Assembly (NCBI RefSeq): GCF_023115425.1
Contig: NZ_CP096032.1
Span: forward strand, 2,232,001-2,296,000
Direction: 5' to 3'
Length of the DNA: 64,000 nt
Source: Synechococcus sp. A10-1-5-1
GTDB taxonomy: Bacteria; Cyanobacteriota; Cyanobacteriia; PCC-6307; Cyanobiaceae
Positions 29,638 to 36,667 of this stretch are shown here, piece by piece (within the stretch, counting starts at the first letter, position 1; each line of letters starts with the position of its first letter). A program made the position numbers and the translations under genes. The notes under the pieces were generated by a model. That model was not told the DNA's origin and did not search any database. It saw only the letters and a program-made list of their open reading frames with translations.

Positions 29638-30297
29638 ATGACCCCGCCGCCGCTGCATCTGGCTAGCTCCGATCAAGGTTCAACGGCCGCACTCAGGGCC
29701 GGTGTCGCCGTTGCTGGCGTCAGCGTGATCTCCGTCGCGGGCCCAGTGCTGGGCCTCTCGCCCTGGCTGATTGCTGGAGCCGCGGGCGGGGCACTCACGG
29801 CGCTCACCGTCGATGCGGCCCGTTTTGGTGGCCTGGGGGGGCATCTCCTTGCGGAGTCCCTCCCCTTCGGCTTGGGCCGCTCCAGGCTGCGGCGCATTGC
29901 TGTGCATGAGGCGGGTCACCTGCTGCTGGCGGCAGAGAACCAGCTGCCGGTGAAGCAGGTCTTGGTGGGCAGCCGCGCCTGTTTGCGCCATGGTTTGCGG
30001 GTGAATGGCAGCACCGAATTGGAGCCCCCCGCCCAGGTGAAGATGCCGTTGGAGGACTTGCGGCGTTGGAGCCGAGTCCTGCTGGCTGGGATGGTGGCGG
30101 AGGTGGTGGAGTACGGAGGCTCCCGTGGTGGCGCTGATGACCGGGCGCTGTTGGGTCGCCTCTGGGGCCTCTCTGGCCACGATGTGATGACGGCCCAAAA
30201 CGAGCAGCGTCGCGCCCGCCGCGAGGTGCAGCAGTGGCTCGAGCAGCACCGCGAGCAGCTGCAGGCCAGCGCGGAGCAACTTCTCCAGGAGGCCTAA
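29638..30297 (+). CDS. M41 (FtsH-like) zinc protease domain protein without AAA domain
   Basis: 219 residues. Two hydrophobic segments at about 20-60 (VAVAGVSVISVAGPVLGL, PWLIAGAAGGALTALTVDA) anchor it in the membrane. HEAGH at residues 90-94 provides two zinc His ligands and the catalytic Glu; Asp in SRGGADDRALL near residue 167 may be the third ligand, as in FtsH. The AAA+ ATPase part is missing. Its stop (TAATG) overlaps the larC ATG by one base. Confidence 0.82.
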   Translation: MTPPPLHLASSDQGSTAALRAGVAVAGVSVISVAGPVLGLSPWLIAGAAGGALTALTVDAARFGGLGGHLLAESLPFGLGRSRLRRIAVHEAGHLLLAAENQLPVKQVLVGSRACLRHGLRVNGSTELEPPAQVKMPLEDLRRWSRVLLAGMVAEVVEYGGSRGGADDRALLGRLWGLSGHDVMTAQNEQRRARREVQQWLEQHREQLQASAEQLLQEA

Positions 30298-31496
30298 TGG
30301 GATCCCTGGCGGTGGTCGATTGCCCGACGGGATTGGCCGGGAACATGCTGCTGGCGTCCCTGTTCGACTGCGGGCTGCCAGAAGACGTGGTCCATCAACC
30401 CCTGGTGGCTCTGGGGTTGGGCGGGCTCTATCGCTTGACGCTTGAGGAGCGCCGCAGCGTTGGCATGCGTGGTTTGCATCTGGAGGTGGAGCTGCTCGAG
30501 CAGCAGCCCCCCCATCGCCACTGGGCCAGCCTGCGGGAGCAAGTGCAAACGGCCGAGTTGGCCCCAGCACTGCGGCAGGCGGTGCTGAAGGTGTTTGGTG
30601 TGTTGGCGGAGGCTGAAGGTGCCGTCCATGGCTATCCGCCGGAGCAAGTGCATTTCCACGAGGTGGGAGCCCTGGATGCCCTGGTGGATGTGGTCGGTGT
30701 CTGTGCTGGGTTGCAGTACTTCGGTGTTCAGCGCTTGATCTGCAGTCCGCCTCCGGCGGGCCACGGCCAGGTGAACAGTGCCCATGGTCTGTTGCCGGTC
30801 CCAGTGCCCGCCGTTTTGGAGCTGGCTACGCGCCATGGGGTTCCCCTGGCCAGTAGCGCGGGGTTTCCCCCGGCGGAATTGACGACCCCAACTGGCTTGG
30901 CCTTGATGGTGGCCTGGGCGGACAGCTTTGCGCCTGCGCCTGCCTTGCGCCCCACCCGGCTGGGGATCGGTCTGGGTTCTCGGGAGTTGGATCGCCCTAA
31001 TCAGTTGCGCTTTCTCCTCGCCGAGTCGGCTGACTCCGTTGGCGTTCAGCCCGAGTTGCAGATGGTGGTGCAGCAGCAGGCCCAGATCGACGATGCAACC
31101 GCAGAGGATTTGGCCTTCCTTCAGGACGCCCTGCGGGAGGCCGGAGCGTTCGAGGTCTTCGCCCAGTCGGTTGCGATGAAGAAGGGGCGCTTGGGCAGCT
31201 TGATTACGGCCCTGGCCTGGCCGGAGCAGGCCGAGGCCCTGCGAGCGATCTGGTGGCGCTATGGAAGCAGCCTGGGGGTACGGGAGCAGCTTCAGCAGCG
31301 CTGGGCCCTGCCCCGGCAGATCGAACAGCGGCAGACGCCCTGGGGACTGGTGCGCTTTAAGAGCTCCATGCGCCCCGATGGAAGTGTGCTGTGCAAGCCA
31401 GAGTTGGAGGACTTGATTCCCTTGGCTCAGCAGCGGCGGCTGCCCCTTGATCAGCTGCGCTCCAACCTGCTCCAGTGGCTGGAGGAGCAACGGTGA
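30297..31496 (+). CDS. larC: LarC family protein (nickel-pincer cofactor type)
   Basis: About 399 residues (ATG 30297). N-terminal CPTGLAGNMLLASLFDCGL and the VHFHEVGALDALVDVVG block are hallmarks of DUF111/LarC; C-terminal AQSVAMKKGRLGSLITALA and VRFKSSM follow. In Lactobacillus LarC inserts nickel into the lactate racemase cofactor in a CTP-dependent step. No larB, larE or larA occurs in this window, so the role here is unproven. The next gene starts inside its stop (GTGA). Confidence 0.88.
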   Translation: MGSLAVVDCPTGLAGNMLLASLFDCGLPEDVVHQPLVALGLGGLYRLTLEERRSVGMRGLHLEVELLEQQPPHRHWASLREQVQTAELAPALRQAVLKVFGVLAEAEGAVHGYPPEQVHFHEVGALDALVDVVGVCAGLQYFGVQRLICSPPPAGHGQVNSAHGLLPVPVPAVLELATRHGVPLASSAGFPPAELTTPTGLALMVAWADSFAPAPALRPTRLGIGLGSRELDRPNQLRFLLAESADSVGVQPELQMVVQQQAQIDDATAEDLAFLQDALREAGAFEVFAQSVAMKKGRLGSLITALAWPEQAEALRAIWWRYGSSLGVREQLQQRWALPRQIEQRQTPWGLVRFKSSMRPDGSVLCKPELEDLIPLAQQRRLPLDQLRSNLLQWLEEQR

Positions 31497-32431
31497 TCCG
31501 GCGGCTGAGAACTCTCTCCCTCCCCGGGGGCGTACGGCTTTGGGTGAGCGCGGCAAGCGTTGCCTTTCTGGCCTCTGCGGTGGTCTCCCATGGCCGTCAG
31601 TTGCTGCAGCTGAGCCTCGATCGTCAGTCTTGGCTTTGGCTGGCCTTGGGCTTGGGCATCAGCGCCTTGAGCCTGGTGGTCAATGGCTTGGCCTGGGGAG
31701 TGGTGCTGCGTTGGTTGGGGGCTGCTCCGCGTTGGACTCCGGTGGTGCTGCTGTTTCTGGAGTCCAACCTGCGCAAGTATCTGCCTGGCGGGGTCTGGCA
31801 TCTGCTGGAGCGGCTTCGGGCTCTGCGCTCTGGCGGCCCTTGCCGGCAACCCCTGAGCGGGCGTCAAGCCCTCGGGGCGGTCCTGCTTGATCCGCTGCTG
31901 ATGGCCGTGGCGGCGTTGTCCTTGGTGGCCTTGGGGGGTGGTCTGGCCCTGTTGGCCTTGCTGCCGCTGTTGGCTTTGATGCCCCGTTGGCTCAATCCCC
32001 TGCTGGAGCGTCTGGAGCGCCGCCGCGCCAAGGCGCTTGAAGTGGATCCTTCTGGCCTCACCCCAGGAAGCCTCCGCCTGCCGGGCTATCCCTGGTGGCC
32101 CCTGGCGGCTGAGCTGGTCTTTGTTCTCTGCCGCTTTGGCGGTTTCGCCTGCTGCGTTCAAGCCTTCGACTTGGCCTTCCAGCTGGACTGGACGGGTTGG
32201 TTGGCGGGCTTTGCCCTGGCTTGGACCGCAGGTCTGGTGGTTCCCGCTGCCCCCGGAGGATTGGGGGTGTTTGAAGCGGTGTTGGTGCTTCGCTTGGCGG
32301 CTTCTGTTCCTGAGGCGCCGCTGTTGGCCGTGGCCCTGAGCTATCGCCTGGTCGTCTCGTTGGCGGATTTGTTGGTGGCCGCCGCCGCCCGCAGGGACCT
32401 GGCAGCACTTCGCAACAGTGGGTATTGTTGA
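31493..32431 (+). CDS. YbhN/LPG-synthase-like membrane protein
   Basis: 312 residues from a GTG at 31493, overlapping the larC stop. Seven to eight TM segments with the UPF0104 pattern: LESNLRKYLPGGVWHLLERLRAL, LDPLLMAVAALSLV, and near the C-terminus TAGLVVPAAPGGLGVFEAVLV. Families of this type include flippase or aminoacyl-transferase membrane parts; no enzymatic domain follows here. Confidence 0.85.
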   Translation: MIRRLRTLSLPGGVRLWVSAASVAFLASAVVSHGRQLLQLSLDRQSWLWLALGLGISALSLVVNGLAWGVVLRWLGAAPRWTPVVLLFLESNLRKYLPGGVWHLLERLRALRSGGPCRQPLSGRQALGAVLLDPLLMAVAALSLVALGGGLALLALLPLLALMPRWLNPLLERLERRRAKALEVDPSGLTPGSLRLPGYPWWPLAAELVFVLCRFGGFACCVQAFDLAFQLDWTGWLAGFALAWTAGLVVPAAPGGLGVFEAVLVLRLAASVPEAPLLAVALSYRLVVSLADLLVAAAARRDLAALRNSGYC

Positions 32432-32438
32432 GAAGTGC
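32405..32438. repeat. 34-nt inverted repeat ahead of the fur-like gene
   Basis: Arms GCACTTCGCAACA and TGTTGAGAAGTGC pair over 13 positions with one mismatch (G/A), loop GTGGGTAT. It spans the last codons of the YbhN-like gene and ends 14 bases before the fur GTG. It has no T-run, so an operator or an mRNA structure is more likely than a terminator. Confidence 0.7.
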
Positions 32439-32452
32439 CCTGAGAGAGCGTC

Positions 32453-32926
32453 GTGCCCGCTGGTCCTGTCTCCCAGGTGCAGGCCGATGCATTGCGCAGC
32501 TCTCTGCATGATCGCGGGCAGCGTCTGACGCCCCAGCGCCAACGGGTCTTGACTTTGTTTGAGCGCCTTGGTGAGGGCAGTCACCTCAGCGCTGAGGAGG
32601 TCCATCAGCGCCTGCTCAAGGCGGATGAACGGGTCTCACTGGCCACGGTCTATCGCACCTTGCGGCTGCTGAGCTCCATGGAGCTGTTGTGCGAATTGGA
32701 GCTGCCGGAAGGGGGTCGGCGCTTTGAACTGGCCAGCGATGAGGCCCACCGGGACCATCACCACCTGGTCTGCGCTCGCTGCGGCCACACCGAAGAATTC
32801 GAGAGCGAAGCGGTGCTGCAGGCTGGTGGAGAGGCCGCGGCTTTACACGGCTTTCAATTGCTGAATTGTGTGTTGAACGTGCGCGCTCTCTGCCCTAGCT
32901 GCGCTCAGCAGGAAGCCGAGGGATGA
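32453..32926 (+). CDS. Fur family transcriptional regulator (Fur/PerR type)
   Basis: 157 residues. Winged-helix domain: QRLTPQRQRVLTLFERLGEG, VSLATVYRTLRLLSSMELL. The dimer/metal domain has HRDHHHLVCARCGHTEEF and CPSC, i.e. the regulatory His cluster and a structural CxxC pair. The sequence alone does not separate Fur from PerR; it is clearly distinct from the Zur copy at 38387. The start is a GTG at 32453, 21 bases after the upstream gene. Confidence 0.88.
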   Translation: MPAGPVSQVQADALRSSLHDRGQRLTPQRQRVLTLFERLGEGSHLSAEEVHQRLLKADERVSLATVYRTLRLLSSMELLCELELPEGGRRFELASDEAHRDHHHLVCARCGHTEEFESEAVLQAGGEAAALHGFQLLNCVLNVRALCPSCAQQEAEG

Positions 32927-33067
32927 CTAGCGCCGGTTGACGCGAACCGGGACGAGCGATGGCTGCATTAAGCCACCGCCCCCGTTGTCATCGTCGGAAT
33001 CGGTGGCGAGCCAAAAGATCAGACCGACGAGCCCCAGAACGGTCGTGAGTGCAGCGAACTCGGCCAT
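32927..33067 (-). CDS. small membrane protein (46 aa)
   Basis: An ATG-to-TAG frame of 46 codons, directly abutting the fur stop on the opposite strand. It has one TM helix (FAALTTVLGLVGLIFWLAT) followed by an acidic/glycine turn (DSDDDNGGGG) and a basic end (VPVRVNRR). Its single-TM, acidic-linker design resembles other picocyanobacterial mini-proteins. It is short, so confidence is moderate. Confidence 0.6.
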   Translation of the reverse strand: MAEFAALTTVLGLVGLIFWLATDSDDDNGGGGLMQPSLVPVRVNRR

Positions 33068-33133
33068 CCAGGGGGATGCGGTTCGACACACCATAACGGT
33101 GTTTTTCGCTTCTGCTGTCGCGGTTGCTGCAGC

Positions 33134-33709
33134 TCAGAGGGGAGCGATCGCCAGCAGGCCGCCAGCCAGCGCCAGCAGGCCTGCCCCAAGGCTGGCCAGG
33201 CTGCGTTCCAACCGCTGGCTCAGCCAGGCGCTGCTACCGACCACAGCCACCGAGCTCAGCAGAGCACCAGCCCACCAGAGGGAGGTGCCGCTGGACTCCA
33301 GGCCGTGGAGCATCGCGTGGAGACCAAGGCCGCCAGCAACGGTGAGCGCCAGCACCTGGCGGCCGCAGCTGCCACGCAGCACCAGGACCAAAACGGCGGC
33401 CACGGCGGAGACCGCCAGGGCTGCCAGCACTTCGGCTCCAGGCAGTTGGCCGCCGAAGCTGCCGAAGACCGAACCGATCAGGGCCCCAGCCAGGGCATAG
33501 ATCAGCAGTTGGCGGCCTGCCTGGGCGGCGCAGAGGCCCACGGCCACCAGCATCAGCAGGTGGTCCAAGCCCAGCAGGGGATGCAGGGCGCCGCCCAACA
33601 CTCGATGGTCGGCGGTTCCATGGGCTCCGGCTGGCAGCACCGACAGCAGGCTCAGGCCCAGTCCGGCGGCGGTGCTGGTCAGCAGCGATCGGGTCAGTTT
33701 CGAGGTCAT
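33134..33709 (-). CDS. HupE/UreJ family cobalt (or nickel) transporter
   Basis: 191 residues from the ATG at 33709 with a signal-like N-terminus (ending PAGA-HG) and six TM helices. The HPLLGLDHLLMLVAVGL motif and LHAMLHGLE are the metal-binding signatures of HupE/UreJ proteins. A cobalamin riboswitch lies directly upstream, which in established comparative work predicts cobalt uptake for B12 synthesis. Nickel import cannot be excluded from sequence. Confidence 0.9.
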   Translation of the reverse strand: MTSKLTRSLLTSTAAGLGLSLLSVLPAGAHGTADHRVLGGALHPLLGLDHLLMLVAVGLCAAQAGRQLLIYALAGALIGSVFGSFGGQLPGAEVLAALAVSAVAAVLVLVLRGSCGRQVLALTVAGGLGLHAMLHGLESSGTSLWWAGALLSSVAVVGSSAWLSQRLERSLASLGAGLLALAGGLLAIAPL

Positions 33710-33749
33710 GGCAGATCCGGTCCGCGCCGGTGCTGAGGTTGAAGGAGGA

Positions 33750-33870
33750 GGCGCGGCGAGCGTTCTGACTGGAGAGCGCGAGGCTCCCATCACAGCTGCG
33801 GGACAGTGCCGGATTCGCGCCGGACTTTCCTCGTTGCCTTCCTGGGCTGAGTCCAGGAAACCGCTGATCG
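33750..33870 (-). promoter_or_regulatory. cobalamin (B12) riboswitch
   Basis: On the minus strand the conserved core reads GGAAAGTCCGGCGCGAATCC, then GGCACTGTCCCGCAGCTGTG (B12-box region), a variable stem, and CCAGTCAGAACGC. The order and spacing match the adocobalamin riboswitch. It ends about 40 bases before the hupE ATG, so it probably controls translation or termination. Boundaries are approximate. Confidence 0.85.
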
Positions 33871-33880
33871 GATTATCGCT

Positions 33881-35011
33881 TCAGGAGAAACCCTTGCCGG
33901 CATCTTTCGCGACGCAGGCCTGAAGTTGCTTGCGGATCTTGGCGTGGTCGAGGTTTTTGCCGATCACCACCAGTTGGTTTTTGCGGTCGCTGGGCTTGCT
34001 CCACTCGCTGTCATCGATGGAGAAGCGCTTGCCGGCCAGGTGAAAGACGTGTCGCTTGCTGCTCTCGTTGAACCAGAGGATTCCCTTGGCGCGGAACACC
34101 CCGGCGGGGAGCTGGTTATCGAGGAAGTTTTGGAATTTACGCAGCGAGAAGGGACCTTCGCTGCCAAAGGAAAGGGATGTGAATCCCTCGATGGCGAGGT
34201 GATCCGCGTGGGAGTGCTCGTGGGAATGGTCGTGGGAATGGTCGTGGCTGTGATCGTGCTCGCAGTGACCGTGGTCGTGATCGCAGTTGCTGTGGTCATG
34301 GGCATGGTCATGGTCGTGCTCATGCACGCAGTGGCCGTGGTCGTGGTCGCAGTCGTCGTGGTTTTGCTCCGCAGTGACCTTGTCGCTTTCGAACAGGCCC
34401 ACGCTGAGCAGCAGCGGCAGGTTGACCTCGCCTTTCACCGAGCGCAGGATCCGGGCATCGGTTTTGATCTCCCTTAACTGGGCTTCCACCTCGTTGAGCC
34501 GCGCTTCGCTGACGAGGTCGCATTTGTTGAGCAGCAGGATGTCGCCGTAGACGACCTGGGCGCGGGCGACCTCCCCCTCGAGGATCTCGTCGCTGAAGTT
34601 TTCGGCATCGATCAACGTGATGATCGAGTCGAGCCGAGTCTGATCCCGTAGATCGCTGCCAAGGAAGGTCATGGCTACGGGCAGGGGATCCGCAAGCCCC
34701 GTGGTTTCCACCACCAGGTAGTCCACGGGATCTGGACGATCGAGGATGCGATAGACGGCCTCGAGCAGCTCACCATTGATGGAGCAGCAGATGCAGCCGT
34801 TGCTCAGTTCGACCATGTCCTCGCCGGTGGCGATGATCAGGTCGTTGTCGATGCCAATCTCCCCGAACTCATTGACCAGCACCGCCGTTTTGACGCCCTG
34901 CTGGTTGCTGAGAATGTGGTTGAGCAGCGTGGTTTTTCCCGCTCCAAGGAAGCCCGTGAGGATGGTTACGGGGAGCCCGCTGGGGGCCTGATCCATCAGG
35001 CTGCTGCTCAT
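33881..35011 (-). CDS. CobW/COG0523 GTPase with histidine-rich insert
   Basis: 376 residues. G3E GTPase core: Walker A GFLGAGKTT (20-28), the metal-binding CICC motif (GCICC), ETTGLADPLP and the NKCD specificity motif. Residues about 217-270 are a long His/Asp repeat (e.g. HDHDHAHDHSNCDHDHGHC) that would buffer metal. The C-terminal CobW_C domain follows. COG0523 proteins are metal chaperones, often Zur-regulated for zinc. Here it follows a lipoprotein gene divergent from znuA, supporting a zinc role. Confidence 0.92.
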   Translation of the reverse strand: MSSSLMDQAPSGLPVTILTGFLGAGKTTLLNHILSNQQGVKTAVLVNEFGEIGIDNDLIIATGEDMVELSNGCICCSINGELLEAVYRILDRPDPVDYLVVETTGLADPLPVAMTFLGSDLRDQTRLDSIITLIDAENFSDEILEGEVARAQVVYGDILLLNKCDLVSEARLNEVEAQLREIKTDARILRSVKGEVNLPLLLSVGLFESDKVTAEQNHDDCDHDHGHCVHEHDHDHAHDHSNCDHDHGHCEHDHSHDHSHDHSHEHSHADHLAIEGFTSLSFGSEGPFSLRKFQNFLDNQLPAGVFRAKGILWFNESSKRHVFHLAGKRFSIDDSEWSKPSDRKNQLVVIGKNLDHAKIRKQLQACVAKDAGKGFS

Positions 35012-35072
35012 GGTGAAGGCTGCTTGCTGCGGCTTCGATCGGTCCCCTCAGTCTGGGACGTGGCCTGCAGCT

Positions 35073-35585
35073 TTAGAAGCCGCTCAAGCCGCAGGTCTCC
35101 CGATAGGTCTGCGCGATCGCTTGGTTCTCGGCTGAGCTGGTGAGGTCCTTGTAGGACTGGGCCGCGGCTTTGGCTCCAGTCCCATCCCCATCGGAGAAGG
35201 CATCGAGCATGGCGTTGATCACACCCAGTTCCTGTTGCTCGAGTACGAGATAGCGCGCTTGGGCGCTTTTGCAGGGGCCGTCCTGGAGGCTGGCCTGAAT
35301 GCTTTGTAGGGCGTCGGTGTAACGCGTTGCGGTGGCTCGGATCTGCTGGATCAGGGCCTCATGGTCGTGGTCGTCTTCGGGATCAAAGCGTTCCGGAGCT
35401 AACGCAATGCCCTTCAACAGGTGGCCTTCGAGGGCTGTGATGGCGCCTTCGTTGTAGGCGAGGAGTTCTTTCTGTTGGAGGCTCATCGCCGTGGAGTCAG
35501 CGCTGGGTGATTGGCAGGCCGTCAGGGCCAAGAGGCCTGCGGCGATGAATCCGGCATGGGCTCCAGAACGTCTGAGGGATTGCAT
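35073..35585 (-). CDS. lipoprotein of unknown function, zinc-cluster neighbour
   Basis: 170 residues from ATG 35585 (MQSLRRSGAHAGF) with a lipobox LTAC, hence lipid-anchored. The mature part is helical (LLAYNEGAITALEGHLLKG, LIQQIRATATRYTDALQSI), with a short DPEDDHDHEAL metal-binding-like patch. No family is recognised. The gene is divergent from znuA across a 110-base spacer containing a Zur-like palindrome, and cobW follows 61 bases downstream, so it may be Zur-regulated. Confidence 0.78.
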   Translation of the reverse strand: MQSLRRSGAHAGFIAAGLLALTACQSPSADSTAMSLQQKELLAYNEGAITALEGHLLKGIALAPERFDPEDDHDHEALIQQIRATATRYTDALQSIQASLQDGPCKSAQARYLVLEQQELGVINAMLDAFSDGDGTGAKAAAQSYKDLTSSAENQAIAQTYRETCGLSGF

Positions 35586-35664
35586 CAGCAGCGGAATGAC
35601 AGGCCTTGTCCACAGCCTGATGACGGCGCAACGGCATGGCAACGAGAGGTCAAATCGCCGAGAT

Positions 35665-35679
35665 TGAGAACTGTTATCA
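35665..35679. promoter_or_regulatory. putative Zur box
   Basis: TGAGAACTGTTATCA: a 7-1-7 inverted repeat with one mismatch, close to the AT-rich Fur/Zur consensus. It sits 16 bases before the znuA start and 79 bases before the lipoprotein start, in the only spacer between these divergent genes. Its overlap with a TATCAT-like -10 element suggests repression of znuA. The site is inferred, not proven. Confidence 0.7.
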
Positions 35680-35695
35680 TTCTTGAAAACGTGTA

Positions 35696-36625
35696 TTGGT
35701 CTTGGTGCGCTGCTCTGCGCTTGTTGCCGGAATGGGTCTTGCCGCCGGTGTGACTGCTCTGGCCGTTCGACCCGTCGCTGCTGCTCAGCAGATCCCTTCT
35801 GTGGTGGCGGCCAACGGAATTCTTTGCGACCTCGTTCGCGTCGTGGCTGGATCCACGGTCTCTGTCGCTTGCTTGGTCCCGGATGGAGCGGATCCCCACG
35901 ACTACCGCTTGAGTGCCAGGGATCGCTCGAAGATTCAGTCGGCTTCGGTTGTGTTCCTCAATGGATACCGATTAAGCCCTGCGCTGGAGCGCATTGGGCA
36001 GCTGAAGCGGACGGTCAAGGTTGCTGAAGTCGCCGTGCCGTCCAGCCCATCTCGGGATCCACATGTTTGGCATAACCCTCTTCAGGCGGTAGCGATGGCG
36101 AAGGTGGTTGCCGTCCAGCTCAGGGGCAGCGTGTCTGGAGCGGCCCGTGCCTCGGTTGATGGCCGGCTCACGCGAGTTGCCTCTGTGCTGCAGCAATTGG
36201 ATCGCTGGACTGCAGCTCAGTTCGCCACCGTTCCCAAGGCCCACCGAGTTGTTCTAACGGAGCATGATGCGCTCTCTTCTCTGGCCAGGCGCTACCAGGT
36301 TCGTTATGTGCCTTTGATGGAATCATTCGCATCCGGTGGGCCGCTTCGTCCCAGCAGTCTTCGCGAGATCTCTAAGGCTGTGAAGGCATCAGGAACGAAG
36401 TATCTGTTTTCAGAATCAAGTGCAACGTCGAAAACGCTGCGTCGCATTAGTAAGACCTCGGGTGTCCCTGTCTATCAGAAGCATCTTGTCGTGGATGGAG
36501 TTGCAAAGCGGAAGACCTATGTCGGTACGTTTGTTTCCAATGTCTGTGCCCTGGTGAGTGCGCAAGGGGGGCGTTGCGACCGTGCATCTGGTGATCAAAT
36601 TGCATCTCGCTGGAGCGCAATTTAG
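35696..36625 (+). CDS. znuA: zinc ABC transporter, substrate-binding protein
   Basis: About 309 residues with a signal peptide ending near VAAAQ. Metal-site residues are visible as DGADPHDYRL, DPHVWHNPL, LTEHDAL and SESSATSK. It lacks the long His-rich loop of many ZnuA proteins. The start is one of TTG 35696, TTG 35702 or GTG 35705; the first is used. It precedes the barrel and znuC genes on the same strand. Confidence 0.9.
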   Translation: MVLVRCSALVAGMGLAAGVTALAVRPVAAAQQIPSVVAANGILCDLVRVVAGSTVSVACLVPDGADPHDYRLSARDRSKIQSASVVFLNGYRLSPALERIGQLKRTVKVAEVAVPSSPSRDPHVWHNPLQAVAMAKVVAVQLRGSVSGAARASVDGRLTRVASVLQQLDRWTAAQFATVPKAHRVVLTEHDALSSLARRYQVRYVPLMESFASGGPLRPSSLREISKAVKASGTKYLFSESSATSKTLRRISKTSGVPVYQKHLVVDGVAKRKTYVGTFVSNVCALVSAQGGRCDRASGDQIASRWSAI

Positions 36626-36667
36626 TCGTCTTGCTGAATCTTTTGTCCTTTCGTTGAAACTTTTGCC

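Noticed and set aside
30294-31556. Open minus-strand frame of 420 codons antisense to larC
   Set aside because: It covers larC plus the start of the next gene; larC has family motifs on the plus strand, and the antisense translation is Gln/His/Pro-rich shadow sequence.
34190-34380. Repeated GT-rich DNA that might be a CRISPR or tandem repeat
   Set aside because: It encodes the His/Asp-rich insert of the CobW GTPase in frame; units have no spacer-repeat structure.
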